DNA of 64,000 bases from NCBI RefSeq assembly GCF_041080655.1, contig NZ_CP163525.1:3038001-3102000 (forward strand). Direction: 5' to 3'. The notes under the pieces are model-generated. The model was not told the DNA's origin. It saw only the letters and a program-made list of their open reading frames with translations, and made no database searches. The position numbers and the translations under genes were made by a program. Below, one piece after another: positions 50,289 through 58,770 of this stretch (position 1 is its first letter; every line of letters starts with the position of its first letter). This DNA is from Streptomyces sp. CG4 (GTDB lineage Bacteria; Actinomycetota; Actinomycetes; Streptomycetales; Streptomycetaceae).

Positions 50289-51074
50289 GTGAGCGAGGTG
50301 CTGCGTGCCGAGGGTGTCGATTTCGTCCGCGACGGGCGGCCCATCCTCCAGGAGGTGTCCCTGACGGTCCGGGCCGGTGAGCACTGGGCGCTGCTCGGTG
50401 CCAACGGCGCGGGCAAGTCCACCCTGCTCGGGCTGCTCGGGGCGGTGGTGCATCCGACGCGGGGCACGGTCGAGGTGCTCGGGCGCCGGCTGGGCCGGGT
50501 CGATCTGCGGGAGCTGCGCGCGCATGTGGGGCACGTCAATCCGCGCCATCCGCTTGCCTCGCCGCTCACCGTACGGGAGGTGGTGCTCACCGGGGTCACG
50601 AACTCGGTGGAGCCGGTGCCGAGGTGGCGGCCGTCCCGGGAGCAGGAGGAGCGGGCCGAGGCGCTGATCGGGACGCTGGGGCTCGCGGCGCTGCGGGAGG
50701 CCCGCTGGCCGACTCTCTCACACGGGCAGCGCGGCCGGACGCTGATCGCGCGGGCCCTGATGCCCGAGCCCCGGCTGCTGCTCCTGGACGAGCCCGCGAC
50801 CGGCCTGGATCTGCCCGGCCGGGAGCAGCTGATCGAGGCGCTGGAGGAGCTGCGGTCGGCGCATCCGCGGCTGGCGACCGTGCTCGTCACCCACCACCTG
50901 GAGGAACTGCCGACCGGCACCACCCACGCCGTGCTGCTGCGGGACGGCCGGGTGATCACGCAGGGGCGGGCCGCGGAGGTCCTCACCAGCGACCAGGTCG
51001 GCAAGTGCTTCGAGCTGCCGCTGACCCTGGAGCGGCACGGGGGCCGGTGGAGCGTGCGGATCCGGCGGGTGTGA
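50289..51074 (+). CDS. ABC transporter ATPase
   Basis: A 261-residue stand-alone ATPase: Walker A LGANGAGKST, signature LSHGQRGR (a variant of LSGGQ), Walker B LLLLDEPATGLD and the switch histidine in VTHHLEE. No permease gene is adjacent. It resembles ModF/YlmA-type ATPases whose role is unsettled. GTG 50289 is the start; the strong hairpin at 51142 ends the transcript. Confidence 0.87.
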   Translation: MSEVLRAEGVDFVRDGRPILQEVSLTVRAGEHWALLGANGAGKSTLLGLLGAVVHPTRGTVEVLGRRLGRVDLRELRAHVGHVNPRHPLASPLTVREVVLTGVTNSVEPVPRWRPSREQEERAEALIGTLGLAALREARWPTLSHGQRGRTLIARALMPEPRLLLLDEPATGLDLPGREQLIEALEELRSAHPRLATVLVTHHLEELPTGTTHAVLLRDGRVITQGRAAEVLTSDQVGKCFELPLTLERHGGRWSVRIRRV

Positions 51075-51141
51075 CAGCCAGGGCACGGCAGGCGGGCGTG
51101 ACAGCCGGGCACGACAGGCGGGCATGGCAGGCAGGCAAGAC

Positions 51142-51171
51142 AAAGGGGCCCTCCCTGCGGAGGGCCCCTTT
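51142..51171. terminator. Strong bidirectional terminator
   Basis: A perfect 13-bp stem AAAGGGGCCCTCC (51142-51154) with GGAGGGCCCCTTT (51159-51171) and a CTGC loop. The A and T flanks give a U-rich end in either direction. It lies between the ABC ATPase gene and the convergent EF-hand gene. Confidence 0.9.
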
Positions 51172-51178
51172 CGGCACG

Positions 51179-51391
51179 TCACTTGTTCAGGTAGGCCCAG
51201 AACTCGTCGAACGACAGGACCTTGTCGCCGTTGAGGTCCCGCTGCTTGATGATGGACTCCGCCACCGCCTCGGTGACGTTCCAGTCACCCTCCTGGGCCA
51301 GAGCGGACTTGAACTCGGCAGCGGTGATGAATCCGTCACCGTTCGCGTCGATCCGGTCGAACTGCTTGCGTGCTTCCTCGATGTCCGCCAC
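51179..51391 (-). CDS. Small EF-hand calcium-binding protein
   Basis: A 70-residue protein with two EF hands: DANGDGFITAAEF (residues 14-26) and DLNGDKVLSFDEF (about 52-64). The first loop has all usual ligands; the second has Lys at the sixth position, which departs from the normal glycine. Streptomyces encode several such small calcium-binding proteins linked to development; I do not assign which one. Confidence 0.93.
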   Translation of the reverse strand: MADIEEARKQFDRIDANGDGFITAAEFKSALAQEGDWNVTEAVAESIIKQRDLNGDKVLSFDEFWAYLNK

Positions 51392-51450
51392 CGATCCGCC
51401 CCTTTTGCTCGTGTTTCTACTGCCGTGCTGGCGTACTGACGCAGGTCAGA

Positions 51451-52362
51451 TTAACGGCCCGGCCAGGCCTGCAGCGCGGCGACCACCCAGGCGAACTCCT
51501 CCTGGAACCTCGGCGGCTCCGGCTCGCCCTTGATCAGGGCCGCCAACTCCCGGTAGCGGACGACCTCGTTGCCGAGGTCGATCCGGTGGAGCACGGCCGC
51601 GCGGTCGGCGTCCGCGCCGAGCAGTTCGGTCAGGACGGCGTCCGCCTCGGGTGACTGCGGGGTCACTCCGCGTTCGCGCGCGGCGCCGGCGAGCTCGACC
51701 AGCCGCTGGAAGAACATCGCCGAGGCACCCGACGGGGTGTCCGGAGTGCGGTCGGCGGCGTTGAACTCGATCATCCGTCGCATCGTGGCCCGGAAGTCCG
51801 GGTTCTGCAGCAGTTCCGCCAGCTCCACCCAGGCGTCGACCTGTTCCGGCGTCGGGTCGTCCGGCAGCTGCACGCCGATGCTGCGGGTGCGCTCCCGGAT
51901 CCAGGGGTCGGCGGTGTCCAGGCCGTGGAAGATCTCCGCCACGAAGTCGTCCACGATCCGCTGCCGCTCCGCGGCGGACAGCCGTGCGAGTTTGTTCATG
52001 AGTGCCGTCTCCTCTGCGTCGGAACCTCGTCGGGCGACCGTCGACAGCACCGCGCGGGTCACCTTCAGCGCCCGGATCTGCGCGTCCAGGGCCGCGACAT
52101 GGGTCGCCGCGACCTCGGCGACGGTCCGCTCCCCGGCCAGCACCTGCCGTACGTCGTCCAGGCCGAGCCCCAGCTCGCGCAGGGTACGGATCAGCTCCAG
52201 GCGGGCGACGGCGGCACTGTCGTAGAGCCGGTAGCCGCCGGACGAGCGGGTCACCGGGGTGAGGACGCCCTCGTCCGACCAGTAGCGGATGGTGCGCACG
52301 GTCAGTCCGGTGGCCCGGGCCAGCGCGCCGATGGTGAGCAGTCCGGTGCCGTCTTCGGTCAT
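51451..52362 (-). CDS. MerR-family regulator
   Basis: A 303-residue regulator. The N-terminal MerR domain reads LLTIGALARATGLTVRTIRY with SDEGVLTPVTRSSGGYRLYD after it, followed by a coiled coil and a C-terminal helical ligand domain of about 180 residues. No metal-binding cysteines are present, so a small-molecule signal is more likely. ATG 52362 is the start. Confidence 0.9.
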   Translation of the reverse strand: MTEDGTGLLTIGALARATGLTVRTIRYWSDEGVLTPVTRSSGGYRLYDSAAVARLELIRTLRELGLGLDDVRQVLAGERTVAEVAATHVAALDAQIRALKVTRAVLSTVARRGSDAEETALMNKLARLSAAERQRIVDDFVAEIFHGLDTADPWIRERTRSIGVQLPDDPTPEQVDAWVELAELLQNPDFRATMRRMIEFNAADRTPDTPSGASAMFFQRLVELAGAARERGVTPQSPEADAVLTELLGADADRAAVLHRIDLGNEVVRYRELAALIKGEPEPPRFQEEFAWVVAALQAWPGR

Positions 52363-52433
52363 GTCCCCGAGTCTGGGCCTTCCAGCGGGTGGAGACTCAA
52401 GGAGCGGGCCCGAGCGGCCCGCTCCCCGAGGCG

Positions 52434-53039
52434 TCAGTGCCAGGGCTGGTAGTACGGGTTGCTCACGCAGTCGCTGAGGATCTCCGTCTTGGTCGGCTTG
52501 TCGACCGGGCAGGCTCCGACGATGTACTGCCGGGCGATGCCGCCGGGGAAGGCGACCTCGACCTGGTCGGCCCACTTGTGGGTGTCGCCGATGGTCTTGT
52601 TGACGTCGATGCCGCCCGGAGCGTCGATGTAGTAGTTGTACTTCGACTTCCAGGTCTTGTAGAGGTCGTGGTCGTACGTCGTGGAGACGTACGGCGAGGG
52701 CTGGTTGACCAGGACGTACTTCTCGATGTCGTACTGGCCGTGGACCACGTCCCGCGGGAAGAAGCCCTCTTCGAAGATGGCGGCCGGGGCCCGGTTGTCG
52801 TTGCGCCACAGCGTGCCGCAGGTGGTGCGCCAGGCGGGCGTCGGGGTGATCCGGTCGAGGTCCACGTTGCGGTCGGCGGCGGCCTTCAGCTTGTCCTCGA
52901 ACCGGGGACAGGACGGCGCGGCCTTGGCGGCTGCCGCCGCGGCGGGGGACGGGGGAGCGGTGGCGGCCGTCGAGGCGAGGACGGCACCCAGGGACAGGAC
53001 GGCGGCAACGAGCCGCCGCCGCAGGCGAGTTGAGATCAT
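52434..53039 (-). CDS. Secreted mono-ADP-ribosyltransferase, ScARP/Scabin type
   Basis: A 201-residue secreted protein of the pierisin-like group that transfers ADP-ribose from NAD+ to guanine in nucleosides, nucleotides or DNA. A signal peptide spans about residues 1-38. The R-S-E catalytic set is intact: Arg79 in LWRNDNR, STT at 119-121, and Gln159-x-Glu161 in DQVEVAFPGG. Cys44/74 and 177/191 could form disulfides. The match to ScARP of S. coelicolor is strong by eye. ATG 53039 is chosen over 53057. A dedicated immunity gene is not obvious nearby. Confidence 0.9.
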   Translation of the reverse strand: MISTRLRRRLVAAVLSLGAVLASTAATAPPSPAAAAAAKAAPSCPRFEDKLKAAADRNVDLDRITPTPAWRTTCGTLWRNDNRAPAAIFEEGFFPRDVVHGQYDIEKYVLVNQPSPYVSTTYDHDLYKTWKSKYNYYIDAPGGIDVNKTIGDTHKWADQVEVAFPGGIARQYIVGACPVDKPTKTEILSDCVSNPYYQPWH

Positions 53040-53146
53040 GCTCAGCACGATCCCCACTCCGCGGCGGCGGCACGCGGATCCTCACCCGAACGGCGGCGTG
53101 TCCGGCTGACCTCGGTTCAGGCGTCCCTGGTCCGGCTGCCTCCGGT

Positions 53147-54334
53147 TCAGCGGAAGATTCCCGTGTGCCCGAGCGAGTAGCGGCCCGGCTGCGGATAGAC
53201 CGCGAGGCCGTGCGGGCCGCTGCCGACCTTGATGCGGGCCAGTTCCCTGCCCGTCTGCGTGTCGATCGCGTACACCTCGGAGTTGTACCGCCCCGACAGC
53301 CACAGGACCTTGCCGTCGACCGAGACGCCGCCCATGTCGGGGCTGCCGCCGCCGGGCAGGTGCCACTTCTTGGTGACCCGGTTCTGTGCGAAGTCGAAGA
53401 CGGAGATGGAGCCCTCGCCCCGGTTGGAGATGTACATCTCGCGGGAGTCGCGGCTGATGTAGAGGCCGTGGGCGCCCTTGCCGGTGTAGAGGAACCGCGG
53501 CTGGGTGAAGTTGTCGCCGTCGAGGATCCACATGCCGTTGGCGACCATGTCGGCGATGTAGTACAGCTTGCCGTCCGGGGAGATCTTGACGTCCTGCGGC
53601 ATCGCCCCGCGGTGCGGCAGCCGCTGCTGGCCGATGACCTTCATCTGCGCGGTGTCGACCTTGAGCAGTTCGCCGCTGAACTCGCAGGAGACGATGAAGT
53701 AGCGGCCGTCCGGGGAGAAGTCGGCGTGGTTGACGCCGTAGCAGTGGACCGGGACGGCCTTGACGACCTTCATGGTGTGCGCGTCGCGGAAGACCAGCTG
53801 GCGGTCCATGGAGGCCATGACGACGGCGTACTTGCCGTCGGGCGTGAAGTACAGGTTGTACGGGTCGTGCACGGCGACCGGCCTGCCGGCCTTGCCGGTG
53901 CTCGGGTCGATGGGGGTGAGACTGTTGCCGAGGTCGTTGTTGACCCAGAGGGTCTTCAGGTCCCAGGACGGTACGACGTGCTGGGGCTGGCGGCCGACCG
54001 GGAACGAGTCGATGACCTTGTAGGTCTCCGGGTCGATGACGGTGACGGTGTTGGAGTTGGTGTTGGGGACGTACACCCGGGACGGGAAGTCCTTGACGAC
54101 CGGCGACAGTTGGTTCGGCCGGTCGGCGGAGTAGAGGTCCTCGGGGTGCTCGACCGGCGGCATCCCGGGCAGTACGTTCACCCGCTGCGCGTTGACCTGA
54201 GGCCGCGCCGGCGCCTTGCTGCCGAGGTGCTCGTTCTTGTGGTGCTGGGAGCCGGAACCGCATGCGGACAGCAGCGTCAGTGCGGTGAGGGCGGCGCCGG
54301 CGGCCAGCAGGCGGGCGGCTTTCTTCGTTCTCAT
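53147..54334 (-). CDS. YVTN-type beta-propeller lipoprotein
   Basis: A 395-residue lipoprotein. The signal ends in the lipobox LLSACGSG. The mature part has six or seven blade repeats such as RVYVPNTNSNTVTVIDPET and SPDGKLYYIADMV. Such propellers bind proteins or surfaces; a few are lactonases. The ATG at 54334 shares one base with the stop of the deacetylase-like gene (TGATG), so the two proteins are made together. Confidence 0.88.
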   Translation of the reverse strand: MRTKKAARLLAAGAALTALTLLSACGSGSQHHKNEHLGSKAPARPQVNAQRVNVLPGMPPVEHPEDLYSADRPNQLSPVVKDFPSRVYVPNTNSNTVTVIDPETYKVIDSFPVGRQPQHVVPSWDLKTLWVNNDLGNSLTPIDPSTGKAGRPVAVHDPYNLYFTPDGKYAVVMASMDRQLVFRDAHTMKVVKAVPVHCYGVNHADFSPDGRYFIVSCEFSGELLKVDTAQMKVIGQQRLPHRGAMPQDVKISPDGKLYYIADMVANGMWILDGDNFTQPRFLYTGKGAHGLYISRDSREMYISNRGEGSISVFDFAQNRVTKKWHLPGGGSPDMGGVSVDGKVLWLSGRYNSEVYAIDTQTGRELARIKVGSGPHGLAVYPQPGRYSLGHTGIFR

Positions 54335-55152
54335 CAGCTCAGCAGCTCCGTGGTGGTGACCGCGTGCAGTCCGCGGCGGTCGAGTTCGTGGAGGAGGTCG
54401 GGCAGGGCGGCGACGGTGTCCGGGTACCCGAAGTGCAGGCTCACCACCGACCCGTTGCGCACCTCGGCGAGAACCTTGCGGGTGACGGCGGCGGCGCCGG
54501 GGCGGGTGTAGTCGAGCGAGTCGACGTCGTACGACAGCACGTGCGGGTAGCCGGCGGCGCGGGCGAGCCGGGCGACCAGCGGGGACGCAGTCGGTGAGCG
54601 GGAGGGGCGGAACCAGGTGCCGATGGATCCGGTGAGCCGCTTGAGCCGGTCCGCGCAGTCGGTGATCTCCTTGCGGGCGTCGGCCTCGGCCAGGGTGTTG
54701 ACGGAGATGTGCCGCTGGGTGTGGTTGCCGAGGTCGTGGCCGCCGTCGAGGATCCGGCGGGCGATGTCGGGGTGTTCGTCCAGCCAGGTGCCGACGGCGA
54801 GCACGGTGAGGTGGGAGCCGTGCTTCTCCGCGGTGTCGAGCAGGGAGTGGGCGATGGCGGGATCGCCCTGGCCGTGGAAGGTGAGGGCGACTCGGGGGCG
54901 GGTGCGTGGGCCGTGGGTGATCTGGGCCGGCTGCCCGGGGTAGGCGCGCGGGGCGGGGGCCGCCTGTGTGCCGGCTCCGGAGGCACTGGCCGCGGGGTGG
55001 CCGGAGGGGGCGGCGGACGGGGACTCGGAGTCGGGGGCGTGGGGCGGGGCGGCCTGGCCTGCGCCGCAACCGGCGGCGAGCGCGCCGCCGGCGACGAGCC
55101 CGGCGCCAGCGCGCAGCACCCCGCGTCGGTTGGTGGTGGTCACCCGCATCAT
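54334..55152 (-). CDS. Polysaccharide deacetylase-like lipoprotein, altered motif 1
   Basis: A 272-residue lipoprotein of the NodB (carbohydrate esterase 4) fold. It starts with twin arginines (TTTNRRGVLRAG) and a lipobox-like ALAAGCGAG. Motif 1, normally TFDDG with the catalytic base and a metal ligand, reads TFHGQGD. Motif 2 is intact (GNHTQRH), and WFRPSRS takes the place of motif 3. It may therefore bind sugar without normal deacetylase chemistry. Coupled to the propeller gene. Confidence 0.85.
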   Translation of the reverse strand: MMRVTTTNRRGVLRAGAGLVAGGALAAGCGAGQAAPPHAPDSESPSAAPSGHPAASASGAGTQAAPAPRAYPGQPAQITHGPRTRPRVALTFHGQGDPAIAHSLLDTAEKHGSHLTVLAVGTWLDEHPDIARRILDGGHDLGNHTQRHISVNTLAEADARKEITDCADRLKRLTGSIGTWFRPSRSPTASPLVARLARAAGYPHVLSYDVDSLDYTRPGAAAVTRKVLAEVRNGSVVSLHFGYPDTVAALPDLLHELDRRGLHAVTTTELLS

Positions 55153-55237
55153 TTAAGGGGCGATAGGTAAGAAAACCACTGATTGGTCCGAAAGAGGGAT
55201 GATTTCGGGTCGCCGTAAGGACGATTCCACGTCCTCG

Positions 55238-55741
55238 CTACCGGTCGGCCACCCGCATCTCGAACCAGGTGGTCTTGCCGCGGGGCAGCAGGTCCACGCC
55301 CCAGCGGTCGGAGAGTTTGTCCACGAGGAAGAGGCCGCGGCCGCTGACGTCCAGTTCCTGCACCGGCATCAGGCAGGGCAGGCCGCGCGAGGGGTCGCGG
55401 ACCTCCACCCGGATCCAGCCGGGGCGGCGGCGCATCCGCAGGCCGAAGACCCGGGCGCCGGTGTGCCGTACGGCGTTGCCGACGAGTTCCGACACGAGTA
55501 AGACCGCGTCTTCGGTCAGTTTGGGGGTCAGCCGCCAGGTGCGCAGAACGACGACCTGGGCGAGCCGGCGGGCGGTTGCCGCGGACTCCGGGCGGGACGG
55601 CAGCGGCACCTCCGCCTCCGTGGGGTTGCCGAACAGTTCGAGCGCCTTCAGCGCCTGTTCGTCCTCGACCCCGGGCGACCAGCGTGCCGCGGCCGCACGA
55701 CTGTGTCCCCGCGGCTGTTCGATGCCCTCCAGCCCCGCCAT
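55238..55741 (-). CDS. HATPase_c anti-sigma-factor-type kinase
   Basis: A 167-residue protein of the RsbW-like ATPase fold. It has ELVGNAVRHTG (the N box), VRDPSRGLP and GRGLFLVDKLSDRWG (the G boxes). In Streptomyces such proteins phosphorylate anti-sigma antagonists or regulate development. ATG 55741 is the chosen start; 55846 and 55900 are in frame but would add low-complexity residues. No sigma factor or STAS partner is adjacent. Confidence 0.87.
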   Translation of the reverse strand: MAGLEGIEQPRGHSRAAAARWSPGVEDEQALKALELFGNPTEAEVPLPSRPESAATARRLAQVVVLRTWRLTPKLTEDAVLLVSELVGNAVRHTGARVFGLRMRRRPGWIRVEVRDPSRGLPCLMPVQELDVSGRGLFLVDKLSDRWGVDLLPRGKTTWFEMRVADR

Positions 55742-56040
55742 GCCCCCATGATGGCGGCCCGGAGCCGTGTTGGGGGCCGTTCCGGCGGAATACGCCCCCC
55801 GCACGCCCCCGTTCCACACAGCGCGACCGGCATATGCCGACGTCATGTCACCGGCCAGTAGGGGTCGGTTGACCTGCGAGAACGGCTCACTTCCGGGCAA
55901 GCGTCAGGCTCCCTCGACAGCGCACGCTTAAGGCTGCCTTAAGGCTCCCATAAACCGCTCCATCGAGGGACCCGGATGAGACGAGGCGTCAATTGCAAGG
56001 GGGTCCGCAGAAGTTACCGGGAAGTTCACCCGGTTGCCGG

Positions 56041-56808
56041 TCAGCGGAATTTGGCCTTCCCCGGGCCCTCCTCGACGAAGCTGCGCATGCCGGTCTCGCG
56101 GTCCTCGGTGGCGAACAGGCCCGCGAACCAGTTCCGTTCGACGGCGAGTCCGGTGTCGATGTCGGTCTCCAGACCGGTGTCGACCGACTCCTTGGCCGCC
56201 CGCAGGGCGATCGCCGGGCCCTGGGCGAGCTTCGCGGCCCAGGCGTGCGCCTGCTCGTAGACCTCGGCGGCCGGGACGACCCGGTCCACCAGGCCGATCG
56301 CCAGGGCCTCGTCGGCCTTGACCTGACGGCCCGTGAAGATGAGGTCCTTGGCCTTGGAGGGGCCGACCAGCCGGGGCAGCCGCTGGGTGCCGCCGGCGCC
56401 CGGGATCAGACCGAGCAGGATCTCGGGCTGGCCGAGCTTGGCGTTGTCGGCGGCGATGCGGTAGTCGGCGCACAGGGCCAGTTCGCAGCCGCCGCCGAGG
56501 GCGTAGCCGGTGATGGCGGCGACGACGGGCTTGGGAATGCGGGCCACGGCGGTGAAGGAGTCCTGCAGGGCACGGGAGCGCAGCACCATCGCGGTGTGGT
56601 CCATGTCCTGCATTTCCTTGATGTCGGCGCCGGCCGCGAACACCCGCTCGCCGCCGTAGATCACCACGGCGCGCACGTCGTCGCGGCGCGTGGCCTCCTC
56701 GGCGAGTTCCTTCAGCCGGTCCTGGGTGGCGACGTCCAGCGCGTTCATCGGCGGCCGGTCCAGAAGCAGGGTGCCGACGCCTTCGGCGACTTCGAGAGTG
56801 ACGGTCAT
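56041..56808 (-). CDS. Enoyl-CoA hydratase/isomerase
   Basis: A 255-residue crotonase-fold enzyme. [11 protein letters not shown] forms the oxyanion hole, [17 protein letters not shown] carries the first glutamate, and [19 protein letters not shown] the second, so both catalytic acids of true hydratases are present. It likely hydrates trans-2-enoyl-CoA in fatty-acid breakdown. ATG 56808 is the start. Confidence 0.93.
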   Translation of the reverse strand: MTVTLEVAEGVGTLLLDRPPMNALDVATQDRLKELAEEATRRDDVRAVVIYGGERVFAAGADIKEMQDMDHTAMVLRSRALQDSFTAVARIPKPVVAAITGYALGGGCELALCADYRIAADNAKLGQPEILLGLIPGAGGTQRLPRLVGPSKAKDLIFTGRQVKADEALAIGLVDRVVPAAEVYEQAHAWAAKLAQGPAIALRAAKESVDTGLETDIDTGLAVERNWFAGLFATEDRETGMRSFVEEGPGKAKFR

Positions 56809-56922
56809 GCTCCGCAGGTTAGCGGCCGTTCACGCGGAGGGGACCACCGGTATGTCGCCGAGTGCGGGCCGTCGTGGTTGCTCGCGCAGCTCCCCGCGCC
56901 CCTTACGGGGCGCGGAGCGCCC

Positions 56923-58152
56923 CTACTTCGTCCAGTCCGCCCAGGACATGTTCCAGCCGTTCAGCCCGTTGTCCGGGCCCACCGTGCCGTCGTGCGCGTT
57001 CTTCACGACCACCACGTCGCCGATGATCGTGTGGTCGAACATCCAGGCGGCCGGGGTGGAGTTGTCGTAGCCGCCGCGTACGTCGCTCAGGCCGACGCAG
57101 CCGTGGCTGGCGTTGTAGTTGCCGAAGGCGTCGCCGCCCCAGTAGTTGCCGTGCAGGAAGGTGCCGGAGCTGGTCAGGCGCATGGCGTGCGGGACGTCCT
57201 TGATGTCGTACTCGCCGCCGTAGCCGACGGTCTCTCCGTTCATCCGGGTGACCGCGAGCTTCTCGCTGACGACCATCTGGCCGTTCCACGTGTCGTAGCC
57301 GGGCTTGCCGGTGGTGACCGGCAGGGTCTTGACGACCTTGCCGTCCTGGGTGACCTGCATCGTGTGCTTCTTGGCGTCCACGACGGAGACCTGGTTGCGG
57401 CCTATCGTGAACTTGACGGTCTTGTGCTGCTTGCCATAGACGCCGTCGCGGCCCTCGACCCCGTCGAGGTCGAGGTCGACGGTGACCTTGGTGCCTTCCT
57501 TCCAGTACTTCTCGGGGCGGAAGTCCAGACGGTCGTTGCCGAACCAGTGGCCCTCGACGTCGACGGCGGGCTGCGTCGTGATCTTGATGGACTTCTCGAC
57601 GGCCCCGGGGTTCGTGATGCCCCGGGTGAAGTTGACGGAGAACGGCATGCCGACGCCGACGGTGGAGCCGTCCTCGGGGGTGAAGTCGCCGAGGAAGGTG
57701 TTCTTCGGGGTCAGGGTGGTGAACGTGGAGTCCTCGGCGGCCTCGCGGCCCTGGGAGTCCTTGGCGACCGCGTGCACCGTGTACTTGGTGGCGGCGGCCA
57801 GATGGGCCGACGGCGTCCAGGAGGCGCCGCCGCCGGTGACGGTGCCGTCGACCTTCTCGCCCTTGGCGTCCTTGACGGTGACCTCGGTCAGCTTGCCCTT
57901 GGCGACGGCCACCTTCAGCGCGCCGCTCGTGTCGACGCCGGTGGCACCGGACTTGGGCGTGATGGTGACGGCGGCGGCGGACTGCCGCTCGGCCTGCTGG
58001 GTGCCGTCCTTGCCCTTGCCGTCGTCCGCACCCTTGCCGCCGCCCCCGCCGCACGCGGCGAGCGAGAGCACCAGAGCCCCGGCCATGAACCCCAGTCCCT
58101 TACGACCTCGTCGCCCCGCCGCCGACGCCCCCGGTATAGGCCGCACGTTCAA
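56923..58152 (-). CDS. L,D-transpeptidase lipoprotein (YkuD, Ig-like domains)
   Basis: A 409-residue lipoprotein. The signal ends LVLSLAACGGGG; two Ig-like domains follow and then a YkuD domain with HGNYW and the catalytic cysteine in SHGCVGLSD near residue 352. It forms 3-3 cross-links in peptidoglycan or attaches proteins. TTG 58152 is chosen for GGGGAG six bases upstream; 58197 and GTG 58146 are possible. The paralogue at 58771 shares its full layout. Confidence 0.92.
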   Translation of the reverse strand: MNVRPIPGASAAGRRGRKGLGFMAGALVLSLAACGGGGGKGADDGKGKDGTQQAERQSAAAVTITPKSGATGVDTSGALKVAVAKGKLTEVTVKDAKGEKVDGTVTGGGASWTPSAHLAAATKYTVHAVAKDSQGREAAEDSTFTTLTPKNTFLGDFTPEDGSTVGVGMPFSVNFTRGITNPGAVEKSIKITTQPAVDVEGHWFGNDRLDFRPEKYWKEGTKVTVDLDLDGVEGRDGVYGKQHKTVKFTIGRNQVSVVDAKKHTMQVTQDGKVVKTLPVTTGKPGYDTWNGQMVVSEKLAVTRMNGETVGYGGEYDIKDVPHAMRLTSSGTFLHGNYWGGDAFGNYNASHGCVGLSDVRGGYDNSTPAAWMFDHTIIGDVVVVKNAHDGTVGPDNGLNGWNMSWADWTK

Positions 58153-58770
58153 GTCGTTCTCCCCTCGCCGGGCCTGGTCAGACCCGCTCCCCACCACACT
58201 GGTGCGCGCATATTAACCGTCTGGTTCTGAGCGGGGTGTCAGGTGAATGTCACCGTTCCGTCGCAATGTGCGCGAGGCGCGGTCGCCCCGGCCCCCGTCC
58301 CTGGAACGTCTACCCGCCCTGGGCCGAAAGAGTGCCGGTGCGCGGCGACATGGCCCGGAGCAGCTCCGCGCCGGCGGTGCCGGCCGGAAGGAACGCCCGA
58401 TGGCGGTCTCGTCCGGCGTCACGTCCCGGGAAGACCCCGGTGGAGAGGTGGGCGGCCAACGCGACGTCCGGCTGCGGGCGGCAGCGGCGTTCCCGCCGGC
58501 GTCGTACCAGCGGTCCGACGGGTTCCGTGCCGACCGTGCCCCGAGGCCGGCCGGTCACCGCGCAGACGGCGAGGACGCGGCACTTGGCCGCGGCGGTGTG
58601 CACCGAGGACGTCCGGTGCTACGCCCTGACGGGGGCGCTCACCGGGCCGTCCGCCCTGATCGGCCTCCGGGAGCAGCGCACCGGACATCCGGGCACCGTC
58701 GTCCCCGGCAGCCGGCGCAAACCGGAGATCCTGCACGGCCGCGCCCGGCCGAAGTCCCGCCTCCCCGTTG
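58153..58770. other. 618-bp gap between two L,D-transpeptidase genes
   Basis: No supported gene. Several overlapping frames are open on both strands, but they have neither recognisable domains nor good ribosome sites, and the composition is typical of GC-rich non-coding or decayed DNA. The part near 58200 probably holds the promoter of the gene at 58152. Confidence 0.5.
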
